Shown here: one piece after another, positions 34,346 to 44,066 of the stretch | How positions within the stretch are numbered: position 1 is the stretch's first letter | Layout of the letters: every line of letters begins with the position of its first letter | Assembly: GCA_029204225.1 (NCBI GenBank) | Contig: CM055096.1 | Span: 3,626,014 to 3,690,013 of the forward strand | DNA length: 64,000 nt | Direction of reading: 5' to 3' | DNA from: Diphasiastrum complanatum | Lineage: Eukaryota; Streptophyta; Lycopodiopsida; Lycopodiales; Lycopodiaceae | Program-made: the position numbers and the translations under genes | Notes under the pieces: model-generated | Told to the model about the DNA's origin: nothing | Databases searched by the model: none | Seen by the model: the letters and a program-made list of their open reading frames with translations, nothing else

Positions 34346-34971
34346 TGTGAGAGATTCAACTAGTTTCATCACATTTTGCAATATTTTCATATTTGGCATG
34401 TTGAGGCCAAAACTTGTTTTAGACTTAGAGGTTGACTTTCATTTGAATAAACACTTTTTGAAAGTGTGGTAAAGTTGGAATGCGAGTTTGAGTAGATTCA
34501 ATCTCAATAGTTGGGTACATTGAATCTAGACCCAAAATTAGTAGGATTAGCATTTTGGTGGGAAAGCCAAGTGGCCAAATAGGGTTTGGACCTATTATAA
34601 AAGGATGTAACTCGTGGAGAGAGCAATGTTCTCTCTGCTCTATCTCATTTCAAGCTTATACATGGTTCTGTTGGGTTCTATTATCCATTGGTGCACTATC
34701 TTGGTGATTGCTTGCAATTATATGTGTAGAATGATCTATATTTGCTATTTTTGGATCCACACGTGTGAAATATAGTAGCTTGCTGGTTTTGAACAGAAAT
34801 CAATCGTACATAATCATTTCATTCAAGTTTGATCAAGTTCTATTGGTGTTTGCATGTCAATTTGTGTGTAGATGCTGATTTTTCTACATTGGTGAGTTTG
34901 GTAGTGTATTTCTCTTTCTAACCAAAGATCATTCAAGTAGATTGGATCTTAAGGATCTGAAATCTTTCACA
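34346..34971 (+). mobile_element. Copia-type LTR, 626 bp, with adjacent primer site
   Basis: It starts TGTGAGAGATTC and ends GAAATCTTTCACA. A promoter-like 'ttataaaagg' lies near 34,595, and a CACACGTGTG core at about 34,756. TGGTATCAGAGC (34,972-34,983) abuts the right end, so it is a 5' LTR. Only about 150 bp of internal sequence follows. Its twin at 37,612-38,237 has the same length. This family differs in sequence from the LTR of the intact element but shares its termini and architecture. Confidence 0.88.
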
Positions 34972-34983
34972 TGGTATCAGAGC
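34972..34983 (+). promoter_or_regulatory. Primer-binding site (initiator tRNA-Met type)
   Basis: TGGTATCAGAGC directly after the LTR. The internal region that follows ('ttgtgtttcagattatgaag') is cut after about 150 bp. Confidence 0.9.
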
Positions 34984-35142
34984 TTGTGTTTCAGATTATG
35001 AAGGAGGAAATCAGATCTATCAATGATTTGGTGAAGATATCAAGTCTAGAGCATGCTAGAGAGGATTCTACACCAAAATCGGATTTTTGCTTTTGTAGAT
35101 TGGATCTTTTGTAGATAAAAAAACTAAATAGGTCGATATACT

Positions 35143-35264
35143 TGGGTTCTGCTATCCATTGGTGCACTATCTTGGTGATTGCTTGCAATTATCTCAATTT
35201 GTGTCTCTTTCTAACCAAAGATCATTCAAGTAGATTGGATCTTAAGGATCTGAATTCTTTCACA
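35143..35264 (+). mobile_element. Internally deleted LTR fragment
   Basis: It contains the 'ggttctgctatccattggtg' part and the right end ('ggatctgaattctttcaca') of the 34,346-type LTR, with the middle deleted. It is joined directly to the U repeat ('aagattcacc'), as are the LTR right ends at 56,398 and 59,925. Confidence 0.75.
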
Positions 35265-35440
35265 AAGATTCACCAGAATCCCACCTTCCTTGTCTTCACC
35301 CATTTTGTGTGTGGATCCGTAATCTTATTGTCCACGATGTGAAGGACCTCATGCATTGTTAAGCATGTCTTTTCACCGTACAACCTGGCAAGGTATGGAA
35401 TTCCATCAAAGATGATGCCCGACATGTAGACCAAGGGGTG

Positions 35441-35577
35441 TTGATGCTCAGGTAGATATGTCCTCGGAATGAGCCCAAAGTCTGTGTCCAAAAACTCAAT
35501 GATTCGCCAAAAACTCCAAGAAAGATAGAGGGGCAGGCAACACCCAAGTATAGAGTCAGTCGTTGGGTTTCTCCCAT
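35441..35577 (-). pseudogene. 5.8S rRNA pseudogene (U3)
   Basis: Read on the minus strand it starts 'aacccaacgactgactct', near the AAACGACTCTCGG start of plant 5.8S. About 40 bases of the centre are deleted. It then continues 'atacttgggtgttgcctgc', a variable stretch, 'gaatcattgagtttttgg', 'acaca', and 'ttccgaggacatatctacct' to 'gagcatcaa', matching the end of mature 5.8S. Most differences look like C-to-T or G-to-A changes. At about 135 bases against 164 it is too damaged to function. Confidence 0.8.
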
Positions 35578-35750
35578 GTTCGGTGCTTTGTGCCTCGTTC
35601 GCCCCACGGGTGGGCAGTTGGGAGGAACACTCAGGCCTTGGCAGCATGAATGTCAAAGGGAGAAAGCCCAAGGTAAGGTGGCTCAAGTATTCCAACTCAA
35701 CAAAGTTTCTTGAATTTCACATGTGAAGGTTGAGTGCTGGGTAGCCCAGC

Positions 35751-35824
35751 ACCCCTTCGATGAGGTTTTTAGATTGCAGTATAGGGGGTGGTTTGTCTCT
35801 GTCGATGACATTGTGAGTTCATTA

Positions 35825-35857
<33 letters not shown>

Positions 35858-35895
35858 TAAAGTCTCTATAGGTGAATTTGAGGAAGGATCATTGA
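35751..35895 (+). pseudogene. 18S rRNA 3'-end pseudogene fragment (U3)
   Basis: About 145 bases match the last part of plant 18S rRNA. 'cgatgaggtttttagattgc' corresponds to CGGTGAAGTGTTCGGATCGC. Further conserved pieces are 'attaaaccttatcatttaga', 'ggaaggagaagtcgtaataa', 'ataggtgaatttgaggaagg' and 'atcattg' at the mature 3' boundary. It is preceded by a small hairpin (GTGCTGGG-TAG-CCCAGCAC, about 35,734-35,752). The differences are mainly transitions. Confidence 0.9.
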
Positions 35896-36302
35896 AAGGG
35901 CGCATGAATAGTAGGACCCATAGGTGTCCAAGAGCAAGGAATATGAAGCAAGGGAGGGAAGCTTGTCAGGTGGGAAAAAAGAGGTGAAAACTCTAGAACG
36001 GCCAGTATGGTCCACAATTTCCATCATCCTTTTTTCACCTCAAAAATCTGTCATTATCTCTCTAGGGAATCACAAGAAAGTTTTGTTCGTTTCCTATATA
36101 GGAAAAACATGAAATTCCCTAGTTTTACACGATTTTTCATGGCTACGAAATGCATTTGGATGACTTATAATCCCCTTTTAACTAGGAATAACTTTTATCG
36201 TACTAAATACTTAATACTTACTACATTATATTATCTATTATAATCTACTAGACACATTTATATATATGAAATAAAAAGTGTATTAGTATGATTATATATT
36301 AC

Positions 36303-37611
36303 TATAATATACTCAATACCAAATACTAAAATACCTAAATATAACTATACTAAATATTAATGTAAGTAATACGTATCAAATATGCTAAACTTTCGATATT
36401 AGGTAGTTATTATTAGTTGGTTACTTATTATAATCAAACTACTTGACTATCAGAATAATTAATTAAGTAAATAAGTAGTATTAACTAACTAGTTTAGTGA
36501 ACTATCGTATTTTAGTTAAGTAAGCTAACTATTAAAATTTTAGTTAACTGGTAGTATAACTCGAGTATCTATGTGGTATATCATCTCCTAATTCAAAGTG
36601 AATCGTGTTAGATCATGTATTCAATGCAAATAACATATAGGGTTAAATGAGCTCCAATGAGAATATGAAAAAATAAAGTACACACATTCAATATCGACTA
36701 TTAGTTCATTTTAGAAGAATATTACTGAACATAAATCCTGATATTGCTTCATCTTTAGTTTAGATGTTGCGCTAGATCAATTTTGTGTCTATCACTCAAG
36801 CTTGAGTTTGATGTCTAACATGCAAATTTAACTTTCATCACTTGAAATTTCTCATTGTGTGATCAAAATAAACAATGTCAAGTTTAGGACATTCAAATTA
36901 CTATAGTTCGGTCTCTTTTTGATGAAATAGACCTCTATCACTTGAGATATCTCAAATCTGGTTTTGTTCACCCGAGATAGCTTGATTTTGGATCGTATCA
37001 TTCAAGGTTCTCATTGAGTGATCAAATTCATGGAATCTTCTAAATGGCTCCAAAACCACATCATACAAAATAGCTTGATTTTGGTTCCAAACATGTGATT
37101 TTAATCACTTGAGACTTAAATTTGTTTTTTATCACTCACGATAGCTCGACATTGGTCCTTATCCTCAGGATCACTCATTCGTTGATTGAATTTGATAAGT
37201 TGAGATAACCTAGATTTGATTCCTAACACGCGGTCCCTATAAGTTGAGATAACCTAGATTTGATTCCTATAGGACATGCGGTCCTTGTGACTCACAATAG
37301 ATCATCGAGATTGGACCAACCTTGACTTTACTATATTTAGATTGCCCGTATTAGTGAAATTGTAGTTCAGAGCCAACAATGACACGTGTTATGTAGAGTG
37401 GAAGAGTGATGGAAAAATCATCTATGATAAATTACCATTCAGACCAATAGTGTGGCGGGGTTCAATACATCCTTCAATCACAGATGCACCACTACCAAGC
37501 TTGTCTGCTATGATGTAGACCCCATCGAGCAAGTGGCACTATGCTTGCCCTCATTTCAAGAACTTTAGAAGGACATTCCTTTGGATTTAGAGTTGGGTTT
37601 AGGGTGAAGAT
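36303..37611. repeat. AT-rich tract plus R repeat, block C
   Basis: A second copy of 33,070-34,345 with small insertions and deletions (it keeps an extra 'cctctatcacttgagatat' stretch near 36,931). Together with the LTR at 37,612 it forms a direct duplication with a period of about 3.27 kb from the LTR at 34,346. No gene. Confidence 0.8.
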
Positions 37612-38237
37612 TGTGAAAGATTCAACTAGTTTCATCACATTTTGCGATATTTTCATATTTGGCATGTTGAGTCCAAAACTTGTTTTAGACTTAGAGGTTG
37701 ACTTTCATTTGAATAAACAATTTTTGAAAGTGTGGTAAAGTTGGAATGCGAGTTTGAGTAGATTCAATTTCAATAGTTGGGTACATTGAATCTAGACCCA
37801 AAATTAGTAGGGTTAGCATTTTGGTGGGAAAGCCAAGTGGCCAAATAGGGTTTGGACCTGTTATAAAAGGATGTAACTCGTGGAGAGAGCAATCTTCTCT
37901 CTGCTCTATCTCATTTCAAGCTTATACATGGTTCTGTTGGGTTCTACTATCCATTGGTGCACTATCTTGGTGATTGCTTGCAATTATATGTGTAGAATGA
38001 TCTATATTTGCTATTTTTGGATCCACACGTGTGAAATATAGTAGCTTACTGGTTTTGTACGGAAATCAATAGTACATAATCATTTCAATCAAGTTTGATC
38101 AAGTTCTATTGGTGTTTGCATGTCAATTTGTGTGTAGATGCTGATTTTTCTACATTGGTGAGTTTGGTAGTGTATTTCTCTTTCTGACCAAAGATCATTC
38201 AAGTAGATTGGATCTTAAGGATCTGAAATCTTTCACA
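37612..38237 (+). mobile_element. Copia-type LTR, 626 bp (second copy)
   Basis: It starts TGTGAAAGATTC and ends GAAATCTTTCACA, nearly identical to 34,346-34,971. The primer site at 38,238-38,249 reads TGGTATTAGAGC, one change from the functional sequence. After about 85 bases of internal sequence it breaks into R repeat near 38,326. Confidence 0.88.
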
Positions 38238-38325
38238 TGGTATTAGAGCTTGTGTTTCAGATTATGAAGGAGGAAATCAGATCTATCAATGATTTGGTGA
38301 AGATATCAAGTCTAAGCATGCTAGA

Positions 38326-39891
38326 TTGCTCGATTGAATCCTAGGAATTTCAAGTTTACAACATTTAGACTAGTCAAATTGTATGCAAATTACCCAAGAA
38401 AATTCAATTCTCATGCTTGACATGTAGTTGTGATCATGATCACTTGATCTATTTCATTGAGTCATGTAATTTGAACATTTTTTAATTTAGGACATTCAAA
38501 TTGTTCAATTTCAACCCCTTTTTAAGGAACTTGACATGTATCACTCAATGTATCTTAGATTTAATGTCTATCACTTTAGATATCTTCACTTTGAGGCCAA
38601 TGTCGAAATTTTGATAGTTTTCTTTGACATGGATCATTCAAAGATTGAATTTTACCAATATTGAATTTATGAATTTCCAGTTGCTCGATCTCAACATGTT
38701 ATGGATGGAATTGATCCTTAATTGAGATAGCTTAAATTTGATTTCTATCACTAATGACAACTTGTTTTTAGCTCATATCACTCTATATTGCTCACTTATT
38801 GATTGAGCTTGAGAAATTTCATGTTAGAAAATGTAAATAGCCCAGATTTGTATATCACTTGAGATAGTTTAATGCCAAACTTGTATTTTGGATCTTTATC
38901 AATCGACATATCCCATAGAGTGATTGAAATCAAGATTGCACATCAAGTAATCAAACTTAGAACCATCAAGTTTTAGAAATTTAGATGTCACAAATTTCAT
39001 GCATATCTTTGAGGTAGCTTGAATTTGATTCACTTTAATGCCTACGTTGCAATATAATTTTGATATTTTTCTTTGACATGTTTCATTCAATGATTGAATT
39101 TGACAAACATTGAGTTTAGGAATTTCAAATTGCTCGATATCAATATGTTAATGATGAAATTGATCCTTATCACATGAGATAGCTTAAATTTGAATTCTAT
39201 CAATAAAGACACTTTGTTTTTTGCTCAAATCACTATGGATTGCTCACTACTAACTGAGCTTCAGAAACTTCTAGTTTTGAGCTTCAATTATTTAACCACA
39301 TCTTATGAAATCATCCATAGATGCAAGAGCATAGAGATATGAACATTTTTTAGTTTAGGACATTCAAATAGCTCAAGTTCAATTCCTTTTCGATGAACTT
39401 GAACTGTATCACTCAATGTATCTCAGGTACATTGTTTGATTGAATTTGACCAATATTGAGTCTAGGAGTTCAGATTGCTAGATCTCAAGATGGAATTGAT
39501 CATTATCATTTGAGACAACATAAATTTGATTTCTATCGCTAAAGACAACTTGTTTTTGGCTCATATTACTCTAGATTGCTAATTGCTTGAGCTTGAGAAA
39601 CTTTGAGTTTTGAAAAATTTAGAAGCCCAAATTCAATGTATATCACTTGGGATAGCTTGAGTTCAATGTCAAACTTGTATAAGTGATCTTTATGAGTTGA
39701 CATATCTCATTGAGTGATTGTGACACACCTATAAAACTAGAACTAGAGCAATACCTCTAATCGTCATTGATCACTAGTCATATGACCTTAAGGCGATAGA
39801 CTTGATTCTCAGTATCATGAGTGATCATAAGACTTGATCATGCACATATGTTTTGAGCCCTTCGATAGACCATAGGTCATTTTTAATGGGA
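38326..39891. repeat. R repeat, block D
   Basis: Paralogous to about 571-2,200 in block A, in the same orientation. It ends abruptly inside the 3' part of a lipase copy at about 39,891 ('tttttaatgggag' then 'ctaggagcacc'). No gene of its own. Confidence 0.85.
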
Positions 39892-40862
39892 GCTAGGAGC
39901 ACCAAGTACCCACAATGTCCAAAGAACAGAGCCTCCTCATCACCAGCTGCACATTCAATAGTGAACTTAAACAGTTGGGTGAGTGGCCACAAACACTGCA
40001 TATTCTGCTCCAGCTTATGTGCCATTGTCACCACCGGAATCCCCGTTACAGTCTCTAAGATAGCCTTCGTTGTCTGGACCTCGCATGTTTCGCTCATCAT
40101 GTCCACAAACCACTTTGCTATTGGGAAGAAAACCTGGGGAAGCAAATTGTGGGCTCGAGGAACGGCATCATGCTTGGACACCAAATTATGGAAATACTGG
40201 CGATAACGAGAATTGACATAGTCTGCAAGCTCAAGGTTGGCGAATGGCGCCGTCCCAAATGTGATGCAGCTCACCCTGTCCGAGACAAGTTTCTGGTGCC
40301 CAGGAACAGCCGCCAAAGCCTCCAGAATCCTTACTGTTACGAGAGAGGTTACTGCACCCCCCAGGGAATGCCCAGTGAAAACTAGTTTCTCTCCTGCTCT
40401 TAGCAAATTCAGAAATATGTCGACAGGCAAGCTCAGGGCCCGCTCCAAGAACCCAATGTGTGCACGTCCTTTTCTGGTGAAAGGAACAGGAACCTTGGCA
40501 ACCTTGGCATCTTGGACAATGTCAGAGAGAGAGAAGGTTCCACGGCATGCCACGACGATGTACCCATTGCTGCTACGAACCATCACAAAATTCTGTTTCC
40601 GATCTGATCGTGTACGGGTCGCTGATGCCATGGAGCAGGCGTGATCTCGGTGGTAGATAAGCTCATACGTACTGGTATTCAAGTCATAGCTTCGATTCAA
40701 GACTTGGACTGCACCTTCACTTGTGGACTCGTAAGATGCTCTTGTTGCTATTAGAGAATCAATAATTTCTTGTTTTATGTACTCAATTTCTTCTGTATTT
40801 GAGCAGTCGTTTACCACTTGGGTCTCGCTTTTGAGCAAATGCTCTGTCTGTGAACTAGTCAT
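39825..40862 (-). pseudogene. 3'-truncated class 3 lipase copy
   Basis: The first 323 or so codons match the full-length lipase at 48.7-50.0 kb with few substitutions. Examples are N19D, K65T, S83R, V146-I148 where the other has I-L, A156T and A184V. It includes the GHSLGG serine motif, the HDAVPR aspartate and the FFGHCGY histidine, so the catalytic triad is kept. Just after GYLVLL the sequence leaves the lipase and reads into R repeat, giving a foreign 22-residue tail (APIKNDLW...) before a stop. The C-terminal 115 residues of the intact gene are missing. The 5' flank is shared with the intact copy. I infer a duplicate broken by rearrangement; whether it is expressed cannot be told. Confidence 0.85.
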
Positions 40863-42090
40863 CCTTAAGGGTTGGTTCAGAAATGGCTAATCTGGCGAAA
40901 ATTAAAGTTTATATATGTCTTATAACACCGGCAACAATCTTGATGATTTCTTCAAGCCGCAAATATCTCTCGTTTAGCTTCAATTTCCCTTAGGAGATCT
41001 ACTGCAAACAATCACGTCTTCACTTGTTATAATTCTGTGGGAGAGCTGTGTACTTACGAGAGCTGTGTACTTGGGAGATCCACCTCCAAGATTCAGAGAG
41101 TTCGATTTCACCTTTTACAGTGTTCCCCAGGTCATACACGTGATCCCAGTCGAAAGATCAAAGAATAACCTGAGTGTGAATAATAATGCCAAACGGGATC
41201 ACATCTGTGGAGGACTCAAAAAGAGAGAGACGGAGAGAGTTTGTAAGGGCCGGGGATTGAACTCCACTCCTATATGTAAGGATTAGGAGGGATATCAATA
41301 TTACGACATTGGAATGGGCCGTGATCTATTCAGGTCAAACCGCGTCTACACCCCATCGTCTAAGTTCAACATAAGATGGTCCACTGCAAAAACCTGTGCA
41401 ATAACTAAGGATGGTGACCACTTTAGAGGTGGTTGGCGCTCTGATGTAATTATTTGATGAGAGCCCTTAAACTCCGAATTAAGCTCAAAACTGGGTTTGT
41501 ACAAGTAATTCGTGAGAGTGTATCCACATGAGCTGATCTTTTGCGTAATGTTATACTTTGAATCTCTTCAATAACAGCTGTAAATTTTTCTAGTATGCGT
41601 TGGCTGCAGATCAGGTGTGAGCACTTCATATTGGTTCACGTGAACCGATCTTTTGCGGAATATTAGTTTACTTCTCTGAATTACGCCAATAACAGTTGTC
41701 AATCTTCAAGTATGTTTTGAATGACACATCGCAAGCGCCCAGTGCTAATCAGGGTGTAAGTAATGTAAGTACGCCATCAATGTGTTCAAATGATCCGATC
41801 TTTTGCATATAATATATTTGGGTACCTCAAATGACAGTTTAGAATCTTCATGTATGTATGGGTCCACTTGAATCGATCTTTTGCGTAATGGTATTCTCTG
41901 AATTACCCCAGTAAATAATAGTTGTCGATCTCTCATGTATGTTTTGAATAACACATCGCATGCAAGCGCCCAGTGCTGATCAGGGTGTAAGTAATATAAG
42001 TCCGCCATGAGTGTGTTTAAATAATCCGATCTTTTGCTTAATAATATATTTTGAATTCCTCAAATAACAGTAAATTTTTCATATATGTAT
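40863..42090 (-). promoter_or_regulatory. Duplicated lipase 5' flank with GCAAAAGATC motif array
   Basis: This is upstream of the truncated lipase and paralogous to 50,000-51,220 and in part to 45,991-46,840. The decamer GATCTTTTGC (GCAAAAGATC in gene orientation) occurs at 41,535, 41,647, 41,797, 41,875 and 42,028. Each lies in a related context ('tgatccgatcttttgcgtaa'), with the companion phrase 'agcgcccagtgct' twice. A TATAAGAC lies about 60 bases before the ATG on the minus strand. The MADLYYLHPD-type open frames here are products of the repeat and are not called. Confidence 0.5.
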
Positions 42091-42540
42091 GGGTGCGGTA
42101 CGACAAGGGTGGGCTTTCTTCCTCATCGTGTGCACCTGCTACTTCAAAGCTCACATTTTACATACAATTTGTGTCGACGTTAGACACGGCTTGTTTTGAC
42201 CTCGTCAGTTAAAGATGGTTTGTGACCGTTTTAACCAACATATCACCAAAACATAAAACCCGTCAAGATCAATCAAAACTGATAGCATACTTTTTCTATG
42301 ACATACTTGCAGTGGGTTATAATAAACGAGATTAACAGAGTATTGAAAACTAGACATGAATTCACAATTGCTAGAGAATAAAAAGCTCAAACAGAAAGCT
42401 AGTGTGTAATTCCCCACTATCCCCATAGATTACTATATATTCAAGAAGAGGTAATATACCAAGAGCATCAATAAGCTACTCAAATGTGCAGCCCCAGGCT
42501 CTGCTTAGGTTTGCTTTGTTTTTAGAAAGCACCTCCATCA
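42091..42540. other. No gene seen
   Basis: Unique-looking AT-rich sequence between the lipase flank copy and a dispersed repeat. The 73-codon minus-strand frame here has no support. Confidence 0.5.
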
Positions 42541-43418
42541 TCCTTTTTTTCACCTCAAAAATCTGTCACTCTCTCTACGGAATGTGTGTTCTCTCTCCTA
42601 TCTTTATCTTTAAGGAATGTGCTTCTGAATATACGTTATCTATCTACATAATGTGCATTCTCTCTTTGCCTTATCACCTGGCATTACGTCGTGGAAGGCC
42701 CCAAGACCTCGGGCCTTCCATGACATGCTGGTGCCAAGTGTCATACATTTTAGCTGAATTGTAAACTGCCTAGCAACTGCTCAGTACATTGAATTTCAGC
42801 TAATCCCATAATGTCCCCAAGTCCCATAAATATGATGTCTAAGTAAATCCTTCATTAAGGTAACAACCTCCAAATTTTTTTAGAGTGTATTTGGAGGTTG
42901 CCTTAATTGGCATATTATTGCACCTAAATATATTATACACTGGATTTGTGGAGCATCAAGTACATTACACATTTGTAAGGTACTATTACTATAAAGGACA
43001 TAAATATATGGCAGAGGTGGCTCTTAATTGCAAATATATCCGGACGCTACAGGAAGGAATCACAAATTTTATGCGAACTCTAAATGGGGATACTATCATA
43101 AACTACGAAGGCATAAACGATAAATATGGGATTTCAAAACATGGTTGTGATAATATGTTTAGTTGGTCTAAGGAGTGGCTAAAAATAAGCATCAACAAGT
43201 CCAAGAAGAAAGTTGAACTACCTACACTAGTGCAAAACGAGTTGCGAATGATGGCATTTAGAAGAATTAGTGGCATCAAGGCATATGTTTTTTCTTTGCC
43301 ATAGAAAATATTTAATGCTGGCTTGGAAGCAGAGACAACTATTGAGATTGTGTCTACCATTGGAGTTAACAACGATATAGGGTTGGTCATATTGGACACA
43401 ACTTCAAGGAAATCCAAT
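42541..43418 (+). repeat. Dispersed repeat paired with 7,930-8,480, with a 99-codon frame
   Basis: The open frame 43,004-43,303 (MAEVALNCKYIRTLQEGITN, then FMRTLNGDTIINYEG...) is the longer partner of the frame at 8,301. After its stop, readable sequence continues ('NAGLEAETTIEIVSTIGVN'). I do not recognise the protein. Relative to its partner this copy has about 80 extra bases near 42,660-42,740, containing a perfect 10-base stem (TGGAAGGCCC/GGGCCTTCCA). Confidence 0.5.
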
Positions 43419-43519
43419 GCATGGAGTATCCAATGTGATCCCACTCGACAGATCAAAGAAGAACCTGAGTGTGAATAATAATGCCAAACGGGATCACATC
43501 TGTGGAGGACTCGAAAAGA
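43419..43519. repeat. Third copy of the lipase 5' flank, left piece
   Basis: Paralogous to 41,140-41,228 ('aacctgagtgtgaataataa', 'gccaaacgggatcacatctg'). It is interrupted by the Crypton-like element; the same flank resumes at about 45,991 with 'taagggccgggga'. Confidence 0.8.
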
Positions 43520-44066
43520 GACCCCCCCCCAAAAAAAAAAAAAAAAAACTCATAACGGGCCCTATGGGGCCCGTTATCTTACATTCCGTTATCTTACGTT
43601 ATTAGCACGTATTTCATATGTATTTGTTTAATATGTATTTCATACGGTTTTAATACCATATGTACACATTAACTGTTCAAAGTGATGTCTGAATGAACGT
43701 TTGAAGAGATGTTTGATTGAACGTCTGATTTTCATTCGTTCTTCATTCGTGTCTCAGACCCTCTTTCGATCCTTCGTCTCTTCATTGAAGCAGCGACATC
43801 ACTCTCTTGCCATTGGCGCTGGCGCTCAATTTGGTTGGCAATGGTGATTTTGAATGTGATTTTGAGCTGCGAATGGCGCTTGGAGTTCTTTGCAGATCCT
43901 GAAGCTTTCTTTCTTAGTTTTTCGAAATCATGTTTGTGTGGTTGTGTTTATAATGTGATGGCGTTTTTAGTGTTTGTGTCAGAAGATGTTGAGAGAATCG
44001 CGTGTTCAATGTTTAGGTTGCTTCTGATGGATAATTGTGCTGTTGGGCCATTGCACAATGGCAGTG

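Larger units (their letters stand above)
35265..36302. repeat. rDNA-derived repeat U3 (5.8S antisense, 18S 3' end sense)
   Basis: The left part carries a decayed 5.8S rRNA on the minus strand (about 35,577 to 35,441). Its middle part lies at 35,733-35,902 and carries the 18S rRNA 3' end on the plus strand. The right part is U-specific sequence ('catgaatagtaggaccc' onward, with 'cctatataggaaaaacatg') and runs into AT-rich sequence. The two rRNA pieces face away from each other, so this is a rearranged and not a normal rDNA unit. The minus-strand 141-codon frame across the 5.8S part is not conserved as protein between copies, and I do not call it. Confidence 0.85.

Noticed and set aside
34275-34472. 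65-codon frame duplicated at 37,541
   Set aside because: It spans the start of an LTR; its similarity is explained by the duplicated LTR and flank.
35270-35695. 141-codon minus-strand frame, with similar frames at 3,006, 56,404 and 59,931
   Set aside because: It runs across a decayed 5.8S rRNA and its spacers. Frame and protein sequence are not conserved between copies, while the rRNA-like bases are.
39853-40644. Plus-strand frames opposite the lipase copies (also 48,910-49,781)
   Set aside because: They are antisense shadows of a well-supported lipase frame.
41745-42008. Repeated MADLYYLHPDQHWALACDV-type frames (also 46,491 and 50,873)
   Set aside because: They lie in the tandem motif array upstream of the lipase. 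The repeated protein phrases simply reflect the repeated DNA, and ends differ between copies.
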